Source of the DNA: an uncultured Bacteroidota bacterium
GTDB lineage: Bacteria; Bacteroidota; Bacteroidia; NS11-12g; UBA9320
Assembly: GCA_913054375.1 (NCBI GenBank)
Contig: CAJXIQ010000006.1
Span: forward strand, 1 to 34,295
Direction of reading: 5' to 3'
DNA: 34,295 bases
Positions 25,858-34,295 of the stretch are shown here, in pieces. Positions within the stretch are counted from its first letter, which is position 1. Each line of letters begins with the position of its first letter. Under the pieces are notes generated by a model. That model worked only from the letters and a program-made list of their open reading frames with translations, ran no database searches and was not told where the DNA came from. The translations under genes and the position numbers were made by a program.

Positions 25858-26859
25858 CTACCATCTAATTAGGGCGCTGGCCCATGTAAAACCACTACCA
25901 AACGCAGCTAAGCATATAAGATCACCCTCTTTCACTTTTCCTGCTTGTTTTGCCTCTGCTAAAGCGATAGGAATAGATGCTGCGGTTGTGTTACCGTACT
26001 TCTGTATATTGTTAAAAACTTGATCGTTGGAAAGGCCCATTTTCTTCTGTACAAATTGCGAGATACGAAGATTTGCTTGGTGCGGTATTAGAAGGTCTAT
26101 ATCTGTAGATTGTAAGTTATTTTTGATTAGTGCTTCTCCTATGACTTGAGGAAAACGTGTTACGGCATGCTTGAAAACGAATGTACCATTCATATACGGA
26201 TAGATGGCTTGGTCATCCTTCCCATCATTATCAATTATTTCGGGTACCCATCTGCGAGTACTTGGCCCTATTAGGGTAAGTTCCTCTGCGTGCTCGCCTT
26301 GTGCATGTAGATGGGTAGAGAGTATACCTCTCTCGGCACTTGGACTTTTGCTCACTATGGCTGCTCCAGCTCCATCACCAAATATTACGGACACACCACG
26401 TCCTTTGGTTGTTTTATCTAGGCCACCACTGTGGTATTCTGACCCTACTACAAGGATGTTTTCATACATCCCTGTTTTAATGTATTGGTCTGCTATAGAT
26501 AGGGCGTATACGAAACCGCTGCATTGGTTTCTCACGTCTAAAGCTCCGATGGTATCTAGACCAAGTTCTTTTTGTAGTGTAACCCCTGGGCCAGGAAAGT
26601 AATAATCTGGACTAAGGGTAGCAAAGATGATAAAATCGATAGCTGATTTCTCTATTCCAGCATCAGCAATAGCATTTTTAGAAGCTTCTAATGCCATAGA
26701 GGAGGTGCTTTCATCATTGTTTATCCATCTTCTTTCTTTTATACCTGTACGCTCTATAATCCACTCATTATTGGTATCCATTATTTTAGAGAGATCCTCG
26801 TTCGTTACTATATTATCTGGCACGTAGTATCCCATGCCTGTTATGATTGCGCTATTCAT
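25858..26859 (-). CDS. fabH: Beta-ketoacyl-ACP synthase III
   Basis: 333 residues, standard FabH length. It condenses acetyl-CoA (or a branched starter) with malonyl-ACP to begin fatty acid synthesis. The triad is intact: Cys113 in VRNQCSGFVYAL, His260 in LIPHQANLRI and Asn290 in KYGNTTAASIP. NEWIIERTGIKERRW and FGDGAGAAIV are also present. This is the housekeeping-type copy; the second KAS III-like protein at 11918-12994 is more divergent. It is monocistronic here, 92 bases downstream of infB and separated from it by a strong terminator. Confidence 0.96.
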   Translation of the reverse strand: MNSAIITGMGYYVPDNIVTNEDLSKIMDTNNEWIIERTGIKERRWINNDESTSSMALEASKNAIADAGIEKSAIDFIIFATLSPDYYFPGPGVTLQKELGLDTIGALDVRNQCSGFVYALSIADQYIKTGMYENILVVGSEYHSGGLDKTTKGRGVSVIFGDGAGAAIVSKSPSAERGILSTHLHAQGEHAEELTLIGPSTRRWVPEIIDNDGKDDQAIYPYMNGTFVFKHAVTRFPQVIGEALIKNNLQSTDIDLLIPHQANLRISQFVQKKMGLSNDQVFNNIQKYGNTTAASIPIALAEAKQAGKVKEGDLICLAAFGSGFTWASALIRW

Positions 26860-26896
26860 TGGTGCAATTTAAGAAGAAAATGGAAATATGATTCAT

Positions 26897-26934
26897 AAAA
26901 AAGCCCAGTTACTGCAAAGTAACTGGGCTTTTTT
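26897..26934. terminator. Strong intrinsic terminator between infB and fabH
   Basis: An 11-bp perfect stem (26903-26913 with 26918-26928) with a GCAA tetraloop, flanked by six A on the left and six T on the right, so it can work in both directions. Its job is to end the rimP-nusA-infB transcript, 17 bases after the infB stop. Confidence 0.85.
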
Positions 26935-26951
26935 ATTGGATTTGAAAAATA

Positions 26952-29816
26952 CTATTTCAACTTTCGTGCAACTTCTACTTCGCGGAAGCCTTCTATGAGG
27001 TCAAGCTCTTGTAAATCGTTGTAGTTTTTAATCTGAATACCACACTCGTAACCTTTAGCTACTTCTTTCACGTCGTCTTTGAAACGTTTGAGGGTATCTA
27101 TTTCACCAGTGTATACAACAACACCTTCACGTATAATACGCACTTTATTGTCGCGGAACATTTTTCCTTCAGTTTGCATACAACCCGCTACTGTACCCAC
27201 TTTAGTAATCTTGAAGACCTCACGTACCTCTGCAGTACCAGTAATCTCTTCTTTAAGCTCAGGAGATAACATTCCTTCCATAGCGTCTTTAAGATCATTG
27301 ATAGCGTCATAAATAATAGAATAAGTTCTAATATCTACCTCTTCTCTATCTGCTATTATTCTTGCATTAGATTGTGGACGAACATTAAATCCGACAATAA
27401 TAGCATCTGAAGCAGTTGCTAATAGAACATCTGACTCTGTAATTGCTCCCACACCTTTGTGTAAAATATTAACTTGTATTTCTTCAGTTGATAGTTTCTG
27501 GAAAGAATCTGTAAGCGCTTCTACAGAACCATCTACATCTCCTTTTAAGATAATATTTAATTCTTTGAAATCTCCTAAAGCAATTCGTCTTCCTATTTCT
27601 GCTAGTGTTAAAGTTTTCTGTGTTCTTACAGATTGTTCTCTTTGTAATTGTGATCTTTTTGATGCAATTTGCTTTGCTTCTCTTTCATCATCAAATACAT
27701 TGAACTTATCTCCTGCTTGAGGAGCACCATCTAATCCTAAAATAGAAATTGGTGTAGAAGGACCAGCTTGCTCAACATTATTTCCTTTGTCATCAAACAT
27801 GGCTTTTACCTTACCACTATTTTTACCAGCTAATATGTAGTCTCCAATTTTTAAGGTTCCAGCCTGAACTAATATAGTAGTTACATAACCTCTTCCCTTA
27901 TCTAATTGTGCCTCAACTACTGCTCCAATGGCATTTTTATTTGGATTTGATTTTAATTCTAAAATTTCTGCTTCTAACAATACTTTTTCTAATAATTCTG
28001 GAATTCCTTCTCCTGTTTTAGCAGAAATATCTTGAGATTGTATACTTCCTCCCCATTCTTCAATTAATAAATTCATTGAAGATAATTGTGTTTTTACATT
28101 GTCTGGGTTGGCATTTGGCTTGTCAATTTTATTAATTGCAAATATAATTGGTACTCCTGCTGCTTGCGCATGTGATATTGCTTCTTTTGTTTGAGGCATT
28201 ACATCATCATCTGCAGCTGCTACAATAATTACTAAATCGGTTACTTGGGCACCACGAGCACGCATGGCTGTAAAAGCTTCGTGACCTGGCGTATCTAAAA
28301 ATGCTATTTTTTGATCTCCTACATTTACTGAATAGGCTCCAATATGCTGTGTAATTCCTCCAGACTCTCCATCAATTACATTTGCTTTTCTAATATAATC
28401 TAATAAAGACGTTTTTCCATGATCTACATGACCCATCACTGTAATAATTGGCGCACGGTTTACAAGGTCTTCTGGTTTATCTACAACTTCTTCTATAGAT
28501 TCTTCTACTTCTGCTCCAACAAATTCTACGGTATGATCAAATTCTTCTGCTACAATTTTTAATGTTTCAGCATCTAAACGTTGATTCATTGTTACCATCA
28601 TTCCTAACATCATACATGCTGAAATAATTTCAGTTACGGGCACTTCCATCATGGTAGCTACCTCACTTGCTGTTACAAATTCTGTAACCTTTAAAATTTT
28701 AGACCCTAGAACTTGTGCTTCAGATTCTGCATCAGATAATTCTTTGTGTGCATCTCTTTTATTTCTTCTATATTTCGCTCCTTTTCCTTTAGAAGATTTT
28801 CCCTGGAGTTTTTCTAGTGTTTCTCTAACTTGTTTTTGAACTTCTGCTTCTGTAAGCTCTCTTTTAACAGCTACAGGCCTTCTTTGAGCAGCACCACCTC
28901 TTCCTGGACTTGGTCTTCCAACTCCTCCTGGTCTTCCAACTCCTCCTGGCCTTCCTACTCCTGAAGTTCTATTTTGATTGGCTTGCCCGGGCGCTCCTGG
29001 CTTGCTAATTCTTTTTCTTTTTCTCTTAGAAGCGTCGTTTTTATTGGGTGTTTTTGGCTTGTCTTCAGGTTTTTTCTTTACTTTCTCAAACTGCTTGAGA
29101 TCAATTATTTTACCTGTTAACTTTGGCCCGTTTAACTTTTTATATTGTGTTTTTATTGTTTCTGAAACTTCTGTTGTGTCAGTTGTTTCTGACGCTTCTG
29201 TTGCTTCTGTGGAAGTTCCCTCATTGGTCTTAACCGCTGGTTTTTCTTCCTCAACTTTCACAGGAGCTTCTTTTAGCTCTTGTACTACTTTAGGTTTTTC
29301 TTCCTCAACTTTTTTAGAAGGAACTTCAGTTACTGTATTTTCTGCTTTTGGAGCTTCTTCTGGCTTTTCTTCTTCAACTTTAGTCGATGGCTTTTCTTCT
29401 TGCACTTCAGTCTTTGGGACATCAGCAGATACTGGTACTGGATTTACTGCGGCTTTTTTAGGTGCTATATCTATTTTACCAACCGTTTTTATTTGTAATT
29501 TTTCAGCTTTGGCTTTTAAAACTTCTTCCTTCTTTTCGTCCTCTATTCTCTTTCTTTCAATTTTTGCTTCAAGCTCAAGCCTAATTGCTTCTTTCTCTTT
29601 TCTCTTTTCTTCGCCTACTTCTTTTGATGCAGCTTTTTTGTTAGCATCTGTTTCGAAACCATCTTGCAGTACTTGATATATCTGACTTGATATTTTTGTA
29701 GTTGGTCTTGCATCGATCTGATGACCGTTTTTTGCAAGAAACTCTACAGCTCTATCAAGAGATATATTTAATTCTCTTAGCACCTTATTTAGTCTCACTG
29801 TTCTACTTTCCGACAT
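26952..29816 (-). CDS. infB: Translation initiation factor IF-2
   Basis: 954 residues. IF-2 is the GTPase that brings initiator tRNA to the small subunit and promotes subunit joining. An IF2_N domain ([20 protein letters not shown]) is followed by a Lys/Glu-rich linker with three VEEEKP units and a basic segment with three GGVGRP-type repeats. The second IF2_N-like part is next, then the G domain (G1 GHVDHGKT at 462-469, DTPGHEA, NKID) and domains II to IV ending in the initiator-tRNA domain. All GTPase motifs are intact. The last 100 codons differ in base and codon use from the rest: seven of seven Arg codons are CGN, whereas three of the four before them are AGA. The switch falls between about 27240 and 27330. 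The protein itself is unbroken. Confidence 0.96.
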   Translation of the reverse strand: MSESRTVRLNKVLRELNISLDRAVEFLAKNGHQIDARPTTKISSQIYQVLQDGFETDANKKAASKEVGEEKRKEKEAIRLELEAKIERKRIEDEKKEEVLKAKAEKLQIKTVGKIDIAPKKAAVNPVPVSADVPKTEVQEEKPSTKVEEEKPEEAPKAENTVTEVPSKKVEEEKPKVVQELKEAPVKVEEEKPAVKTNEGTSTEATEASETTDTTEVSETIKTQYKKLNGPKLTGKIIDLKQFEKVKKKPEDKPKTPNKNDASKRKRKRISKPGAPGQANQNRTSGVGRPGGVGRPGGVGRPSPGRGGAAQRRPVAVKRELTEAEVQKQVRETLEKLQGKSSKGKGAKYRRNKRDAHKELSDAESEAQVLGSKILKVTEFVTASEVATMMEVPVTEIISACMMLGMMVTMNQRLDAETLKIVAEEFDHTVEFVGAEVEESIEEVVDKPEDLVNRAPIITVMGHVDHGKTSLLDYIRKANVIDGESGGITQHIGAYSVNVGDQKIAFLDTPGHEAFTAMRARGAQVTDLVIIVAAADDDVMPQTKEAISHAQAAGVPIIFAINKIDKPNANPDNVKTQLSSMNLLIEEWGGSIQSQDISAKTGEGIPELLEKVLLEAEILELKSNPNKNAIGAVVEAQLDKGRGYVTTILVQAGTLKIGDYILAGKNSGKVKAMFDDKGNNVEQAGPSTPISILGLDGAPQAGDKFNVFDDEREAKQIASKRSQLQREQSVRTQKTLTLAEIGRRIALGDFKELNIILKGDVDGSVEALTDSFQKLSTEEIQVNILHKGVGAITESDVLLATASDAIIVGFNVRPQSNARIIADREEVDIRTYSIIYDAINDLKDAMEGMLSPELKEEITGTAEVREVFKITKVGTVAGCMQTEGKMFRDNKVRIIREGVVVYTGEIDTLKRFKDDVKEVAKGYECGIQIKNYNDLQELDLIEGFREVEVARKLK
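28912..28965. repeat. Three tandem 18-bp units in the IF-2 linker
   Basis: Units at 28912-28929, 28930-28947 and a diverged 28948-28965 encode Gly-Gly-Val-Gly-Arg-Pro repeats on the minus strand. The first two units are identical. They form a basic, flexible linker, a normal place for length variation in IF-2. Confidence 0.8.
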
Positions 29817-29865
29817 ATACTCTTGTTAACCTTTTATTTGTAAAAGTATTATTTTTTATTGATAG

Positions 29866-31122
29866 TTATTCTTCGAATTCTTCTTTTAGGATTCTTTGAA
29901 CGTCTAATATTGTTTCTTCTTCTAAATCTGTTCTCTTTAACAATTCTTCAACAGAAGCATCTAACACACTTTTTGCAGTATCTAAACCAATGTTTTTAAA
30001 TTCTTGAATTACCCAAGGTTCTATCTCATCTCTAAATTCTGTCAACTCAACATCTTCTTCCTCTAAACCTTCTCTTTGAACGTCTATGTCATATTTTGTC
30101 AATTCACTTGCCAAACGAATATTTACGCCTCCTTTACCAATTGCTTTTGACACTTCTTCTGGTTTCAAGAAAACGTTTACACGTCCTTTCTTTCCGTTTT
30201 TTTCTTCTTCGTATTCTTCAATTTCCATAGAAACAACTTTCGCAGGGCTTAAAGCTCTAGAAATAAATAGTTGTTCGTTTTTTGTATAATTGATGACATC
30301 TATATTCTCATTTCCTAACTCGCGAACAATTCCGTGAATTCTAGAACCTTTCATTCCTACACATGCTCCAACTGGATCAATTCTATCATCATAAGAATCT
30401 ACTGCTACTTTTGCTTTTTCTCCTGGAATTCTAGCCACTCTTTCAACAGTAATTAACCCATCAAATACTTCTGGAATTTCTTGTTCAAATAGTTTGACTA
30501 GAAAATCTGGTGAAGTTCTAGATAAGATTATTGCAGGCTTGTTACCTCGCAATTCAACTGTTTTAATAACACCTCTTACAGAATCTCCTTTTCTAAAAAA
30601 GTCTGATCTTATTTGTTCACTTTTGGGTAGTACAATTTCATTTCCATCATCGTCTAATAAAATAATAGCGTTATGACGGATGTGATGCACCTCTGCACTA
30701 TAGATATCTCCTTCTAAATCCTTAAAGTGCTTAAAAATATTAGTACTATCGTGTTCTTGAATTTTTGAAATTAAGTTTTGACGCAAGGCCAAAATAGCTC
30801 TTCTTCCTAAATCATATAACTTTACTTCTTCTGAAACATCTTCACCAATTTCAAAATCTGGTTCGATTTTTCTTGCTGCTGATAGCTCAATTTCTTCGTT
30901 ATCATCTTCTACTTCGTCGTCTGCTACAACAATTCTATTTCTCCAAATTTCTAAATCTCCTTTATCAGGGTTGATAATGATATCAAAATTATCATCAGAA
31001 CCAAACTTACGCTTTAACGCAGCTCTAAAAACCTCTTCTAAAATAGACATGAGCGTAACTCTGTCTATGCTTTTCATGTCTTTGAATTCTGAAAACGAAT
31101 CTATTAATGCTATATTTTCCAT
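29866..31122 (-). CDS. nusA: Transcription termination/antitermination factor NusA
   Basis: 418 residues. NusA binds RNA polymerase and controls pausing, termination and antitermination. The N-terminal domain (MENIALIDSFSEFKDMKSID) is followed by an S1 domain (GDIYSAEVHHIRHNAIILLD) and two KH domains (GACVGMKGSRIHGIVRELG and AIGKGGVNIRLASELTKYDI). There is a short acidic C-terminal tail (about 370-418) with one helix-hairpin-helix-like repeat, and no AR2 repeat as in E. coli, which is normal for Bacteroidota. It begins 12 bases after rimP and ends 49 bases before infB; one operon. AT-rich codon use, like rimP and the infB body. Confidence 0.97.
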   Translation of the reverse strand: MENIALIDSFSEFKDMKSIDRVTLMSILEEVFRAALKRKFGSDDNFDIIINPDKGDLEIWRNRIVVADDEVEDDNEEIELSAARKIEPDFEIGEDVSEEVKLYDLGRRAILALRQNLISKIQEHDSTNIFKHFKDLEGDIYSAEVHHIRHNAIILLDDDGNEIVLPKSEQIRSDFFRKGDSVRGVIKTVELRGNKPAIILSRTSPDFLVKLFEQEIPEVFDGLITVERVARIPGEKAKVAVDSYDDRIDPVGACVGMKGSRIHGIVRELGNENIDVINYTKNEQLFISRALSPAKVVSMEIEEYEEEKNGKKGRVNVFLKPEEVSKAIGKGGVNIRLASELTKYDIDVQREGLEEEDVELTEFRDEIEPWVIQEFKNIGLDTAKSVLDASVEELLKRTDLEEETILDVQRILKEEFEE

Positions 31123-31134
31123 TGCATATTATTC

Positions 31135-31596
31135 TTAAAATGTAATCTTCACTTTTGCTTCTTTTATACTGTTAAACGCTATTAAAGCATTTTTCTCTAC
31201 AGTTACTTTACCTTTTCCTATTGGTTTAGGCTCTCTTGTTTTCCATCTCAAAGAAATTTCTTTTTCGTTGGCACTTATCAAGGTTCCTTCTAATTCTTGT
31301 TCGGCTGTCTTTACTTTTAATATCCTATTGATATTCTTAAGGTATTGCCTTCTTACTGTTAAAGGATGAGAAATATCTGGCGATGTTACTTCTAGTCCAA
31401 AATCTTCTTCTTCTCTATCTAAGTTATGTTCTACATGTCTGCTAATACGCATGCATTCTTTAATAGAGATGCCTTGATCACCATCAACAACAACCTTAAT
31501 TCTGTTTCCTACTAAAAAAGATAGTTCAATTAGGAACAAAGATTCATTATCTGATATTGCTTCGTTTACTAATTTTTTAACTAAATTTTGATCCAT
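31135..31596 (-). CDS. rimP: Ribosome maturation factor RimP
   Basis: 153 residues. RimP is needed for 30S subunit maturation. The N-terminal alpha/beta domain has LIELSFLVGNRIKVVVDGDQ, the conserved ISIKECMRISRHVEHNLD and the LEVTSPDISHPLTVRRQYLK stretch with the typical LEV-SPG-like motif as TSPDISHPL. The C-terminal SH3-like domain covers about residues 90-153. It is first in the rimP-nusA-infB operon. It has a promoter at 31662-31693 and a terminator-like hairpin in its leader. Start ATG at 31596 with a weak GAGG nearby. Confidence 0.96.
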   Translation of the reverse strand: MDQNLVKKLVNEAISDNESLFLIELSFLVGNRIKVVVDGDQGISIKECMRISRHVEHNLDREEEDFGLEVTSPDISHPLTVRRQYLKNINRILKVKTAEQELEGTLISANEKEISLRWKTREPKPIGKGKVTVEKNALIAFNSIKEAKVKITF

Positions 31597-31613
31597 ACCT
31601 CAAGATATAAAAA

Positions 31614-31634
31614 GAGGGGACTTATCGTCCCCTT
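31614..31634 (-). terminator. Terminator-like hairpin in the rimP leader (possible attenuator)
   Basis: GGGGAC and GTCCCC (31616-31621 and 31627-31632), extended by an A-T and a G-U pair, form an 8-bp stem with a 5-base loop. On the minus strand it is followed by TCTTTTTAT. It lies between the rimP promoter and start codon, 17 bases before the ATG, so it would cut the operon transcript short unless bypassed. Confidence 0.5.
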
Positions 31635-31661
31635 CTTCTTCGTTTTTGGTTATTTTCGGTG

Positions 31662-31693
31662 CAAATATACTAACTTGTTACTTAATAACCAAA
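31662..31693 (-). promoter_or_regulatory. rimP-nusA-infB promoter, Bacteroidota consensus
   Basis: On the minus strand the -7 element TATATTTG (31669-31662) matches TAnnTTTG exactly, and TTTG (31693-31690) lies 20 bases upstream, the spacing expected for the primary sigma factor of Bacteroidota. The leader would be about 60 bases. Confidence 0.65.
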
Positions 31694-31781
31694 TAGCTTT
31701 TTCTCAATTTTTTTCGTAAATTTAACAAGACTGATGTTATTCTAACAAAGCTCCCCCAGAAACTAATAAAACAATTTTACT

Positions 31782-32255
31782 ATGTATAAAATTTTAGTTC
31801 CTGTAGATTTTTCTGAGAAATCTAAATACGCTGTCAAAATAGCCGCTCAAATTGGTAAAAAAATTGATGCTAAAATATATTTATTACACCTAGTAGAACT
31901 TCCTTCTGGAATAGTAGATATGGGAGCTGGAAGTAATTTTAGCATTCCGGAAAGTATGATGTACTTAAGAAAAGTCAAGGAAAAAATTCTTGCCTTAAAA
32001 ACTGCTTTTTTCACTGATGATCAGATTGTTAAATATTCCATTAAATTTCAACATCCTTATGAAGGAATTAGAGACTATGTAAAAAAAATTAATGCAGATT
32101 TAATTGTTATGGGATCTAAAGGAGTTTCTGATTTTGAAGAAATGATTATAGGCTCTAATACAGAAAAAGTTGTACGAACTTCAACAATTCCTGTAATTGT
32201 AGTAAAAACTGATGCTGAAAAATTTAAATTTAAAAATCTTAAAAAACAATCCTGA
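31782..32255 (+). CDS. Universal stress protein (UspA family)
   Basis: 157 residues, one Usp domain. The start MYKILVPVDFSEKSKYAVKIA is typical, and the end carries the ATP-binding motif GSKGVSDFEEMIIGSNTEKV followed by SIPVIVVK, i.e. the Gx2Gx9GS form of ATP-binding Usp proteins. DLIVMGSKG is also standard. Cytosolic; roles in the family are broad stress or energy responses, so nothing specific can be said. It is divergent from rimP. The last 75 bases overlap the convergent ABCG gene, an unusually long overlap. It shares the AT-rich composition of the right part. Confidence 0.92.
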   Translation: MYKILVPVDFSEKSKYAVKIAAQIGKKIDAKIYLLHLVELPSGIVDMGAGSNFSIPESMMYLRKVKEKILALKTAFFTDDQIVKYSIKFQHPYEGIRDYVKKINADLIVMGSKGVSDFEEMIIGSNTEKVVRTSTIPVIVVKTDAEKFKFKNLKKQS

Positions 32256-34295
32256 ATTTTCTAATATTTTCCTTAACACATCAAAATAAAGTGTAATAGT
32301 AAGTAGAATGGTCATTAACCATATTACTATTAGGTTAGCAGTTAATGTATCAATTTTTTTACCCATAAAGTATTTAGATGGTGCATAAAATTGCGCTCCT
32401 AAATATTTGTTTCCTACAGGATCTAAATAAATAGGATCAGACTTTTGAATAAGACCAGTTTCGCTTTCATCAATAAAGCTTAGGGAATTAGAATTGGTGA
32501 CAAAATCTTCTAAACTATGATTGTTGTATTTGTTTTTAAACTCCTGAAAATCATAGTTTTTTAAGTAAGAAATTAATTTTTTGTAAGACCTATATTCTTT
32601 AGACGTAATGGTTTTGCTGTCTTTTAGAGCTTTAATTTTATTTACTAAATCTTTCCCAGGTTTTATATAAGATCTAAGTAAACTGTCTTTAGACAAGTCA
32701 GCCTTATTATACATCGCTTTATAATAGTCTCTTGTACTAGTAAAATAATTATGGAGTTGCATGTAATCTTTCTTTTCCATGGTATTGTTTTCTATGGTAT
32801 ATAGGAGTTCTCCCATTTTTTCATTGCTGTAAACAACAGAGGAATTAAAGTTTTTTAATTCTTTTCTTACTTCATTCACTATAATTTCACCATCTCGCTT
32901 TGTTTTTCTTTTTTCCATTTCAAGAGGGTTATCTTTCTTAGAGACCCTATAGAAATTGGTAAGCTTAGTATCTAAATTACTTTCCCACTGATCTTTTTTC
33001 CAGTTGGCAAATGACATTTTTTTGTCGTATTTAAAAAACTTTTTTTCGTATTTATTGTCTTTAAATTGCGTAACTGTTAATGCCTCATATGCCCATCTAG
33101 AGGCCATAACATTTCCAATCATAGGAACTTCAGATTTAGATGAAAAATAAGGGTGAAGTTTGTCAAAAGGAACAATAATACCACTAAACAACAGCTGTGG
33201 AATAATACATATAGGAATAAGAATGTAAATTACTTTTACTGAATTGAAACTAGATGAAATGTTTAGTCCAAGAAGATTTGCAAAACATGAAGTAGAAAAT
33301 AATATCATCCAATGTGCAAAAAACATTCCTTCTATTTCAAGTATAAAATTCCCAATTAAAACATAGAAAAGTGTTTGAATGGCTGATATTAAAAACATGA
33401 TACTAATTTTCGAAAACAAGTAACTTCCTTTACTAAGGTTTAAAAACTTCTCTCTTTGAAGAATTTTTAGATTACCTATTATTTCTTCCGAACTGGTTGT
33501 TAACCCTATAAAAAGAGCCACTATGACAGAAATAAATAGATATTGAGGGAGATTGTCACTATTGTAAAAAGCATATTCAAATTCATGCTTTAAATAATTA
33601 ATTTCTAAATATTTCATGAAAAATGCTAAAATACCAGCTAATATAGGAGCCTCAAATAAGGTGATTATCATATACTGCGTATTGGTAAGCTTGGACTTAA
33701 CATCTCTGATGAAGAAGACTCCTAACTGACTTATTAAATTAGGTATTTTAAAAATACTGTCAGGAATTTTCTGCTTTGGATTTTCATTGTTTTGAGGGTT
33801 GATGATCTCATGGTAATGTGTGTTCCATTCTTCAGGTGAAATTTTTCTGTCACCAGTAAGTTCTCCATATTCATCTACCACTTTCATGTCAATGATGTTG
33901 AAAATCTGTTCTGGATTTACATTTCCGCAGGTTTCACATTCACTTTCTTCGGCATTTGCATGATGGATTAATTTTTTAAAATAAACTACAGCATCTACAG
34001 GATCTCCTTTGTATATAGGATAACCACCAACGTCTAAAATAATAAGCTGGTCGAACATTTTATAAATTTCAGAAGATGGTTGGTGAATAACTACAAATAT
34101 TAGTTTCCCTTTTAGAGCTAATATTTTTAATAAATCCATAATAATTTCTGAATCATTTGAGGACAATCCTGAAGTAGGTTCGTCTACAAATAGAATGGAC
34201 GGTTCTCTTATTAGTTCTAAAGCAATGTTTAGTCTTTTTCTCTGTCCACCAGAAATAGTTTTAGATAACGGGTTGCCCACCTTTAGATCTTTGGC
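32181..34295 (-). CDS. ABCG/White-type ABC transporter, 5' end cut off by the window
   Basis: 704 residues visible; the frame continues through the window end (AKDLKVGNPLSK), so Walker A and the true start are missing. The visible ATPase part has the signature SGGQRKRLNIALELI, Walker B ILFVDEPTSGLS and the His switch VVIHQPSSEI, all diagnostic of the ABCG/White family. A Cys-rich ECETCGNVNPEQIFNIIDMK segment follows, then an ABC2-type membrane domain. Five helices occur at roughly visible residues 215-375. Next comes a hydrophilic stretch of over 250 residues, then a last helix near the C-terminus (LIVIWLMTILLTITLYF). The long loop before the last helix is expected for ABCG proteins but is very large here. 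Substrate unknown. The C-terminus overlaps usp. Confidence 0.88.
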   Translation of the reverse strand, partial: AKDLKVGNPLSKTISGGQRKRLNIALELIREPSILFVDEPTSGLSSNDSEIIMDLLKILALKGKLIFVVIHQPSSEIYKMFDQLIILDVGGYPIYKGDPVDAVVYFKKLIHHANAEESECETCGNVNPEQIFNIIDMKVVDEYGELTGDRKISPEEWNTHYHEIINPQNNENPKQKIPDSIFKIPNLISQLGVFFIRDVKSKLTNTQYMIITLFEAPILAGILAFFMKYLEINYLKHEFEYAFYNSDNLPQYLFISVIVALFIGLTTSSEEIIGNLKILQREKFLNLSKGSYLFSKISIMFLISAIQTLFYVLIGNFILEIEGMFFAHWMILFSTSCFANLLGLNISSSFNSVKVIYILIPICIIPQLLFSGIIVPFDKLHPYFSSKSEVPMIGNVMASRWAYEALTVTQFKDNKYEKKFFKYDKKMSFANWKKDQWESNLDTKLTNFYRVSKKDNPLEMEKRKTKRDGEIIVNEVRKELKNFNSSVVYSNEKMGELLYTIENNTMEKKDYMQLHNYFTSTRDYYKAMYNKADLSKDSLLRSYIKPGKDLVNKIKALKDSKTITSKEYRSYKKLISYLKNYDFQEFKNKYNNHSLEDFVTNSNSLSFIDESETGLIQKSDPIYLDPVGNKYLGAQFYAPSKYFMGKKIDTLTANLIVIWLMTILLTITLYFDVLRKILENSGLFFKIFKFKFFSISFYYNYRNC

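Noticed and set aside
28912-28965. Tandem 18-bp repeats considered as a CRISPR or intergenic repeat.
   Set aside because: They are in frame in infB, have no spacers, and encode Gly-Gly-Val-Gly-Arg-Pro linker repeats.
28978-29676. A 232-codon open frame on the + strand opposite infB.
   Set aside because: It is the mirror of the low-complexity Lys/Glu-rich linker of IF-2 (giving Ser/Phe-rich residues) and has no promoter or family similarity.

Overview
The window is bacterial DNA from the phylum Bacteroidota. The evidence is the rimP-nusA-infB order, a Rho, a GldI-type FKBP lipoprotein, a DUF4197 lipoprotein, an OstA-like export protein, and several promoter -7 elements of the Bacteroidota form TAnnTTTG. 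It is gene-dense, and every gap between genes is under 300 bases. I saw no rRNA, tRNA, CRISPR array, insertion sequence or prophage.

Composition and codon use change inside infB, at about 27.25-27.33 kb. Everything to the left has moderate GC and many CGN arginine codons. Everything to the right (most of infB, nusA, rimP, usp and the ABCG transporter) is AT-rich and AGA-rich, and looks like Flavobacteriaceae (for example Polaribacter or Tenacibaculum relatives). The contig is either a join of two Bacteroidota genomes at a conserved gene or a homologous recombinant. Inferences across that point need care.

Layout. 1-6.3 kb: end of rho, a secreted protein possibly ending in a GldM-like domain, tilS, an OstA/LptA-like protein and a fatty acid desaturase. 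6.3-10.6 kb: a large secreted protein fusing a GH3 NagZ-type domain to a class C beta-lactamase-like domain, a DUF4197 lipoprotein, and a BioY-type biotin transporter with an intrinsic terminator embedded in its first codons. 10.6-13.0 kb: a KAS III-like enzyme and an HMG-CoA synthase as a two-gene operon, plausibly the entry to the mevalonate pathway. 13.0-14.2 kb: an AT-rich regulatory region with two abutting palindromes, a small protein of unknown function, and an acyl-CoA thioesterase.

14.3-19.4 kb is the most notable part, a light-related island. One strand carries an SDR protein that lacks the usual catalytic Tyr, a 44-residue DUF2256 zinc-ribbon protein, a cryptochrome DASH, and an FeS-BCP-like cryptochrome/photolyase that has lost most of its iron-sulfur ligands. 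Divergent from them is a third, atypical photolyase-like protein. These form a plausible set for light-dependent DNA repair or light sensing. A mevalonate route to isoprenoids nearby would fit a light-exposed lifestyle, but that link is inference.

19.4-26.9 kb: Prc/Tsp protease, ndk, and the overlapping genes DHH phosphoesterase - FKBP lipoprotein - ABC exporter, then fabH. 26.9-34.3 kb: a strong terminator, infB, nusA and rimP with a promoter and a terminator-like leader hairpin, a universal stress protein, and an ABCG-type transporter cut by the window end.
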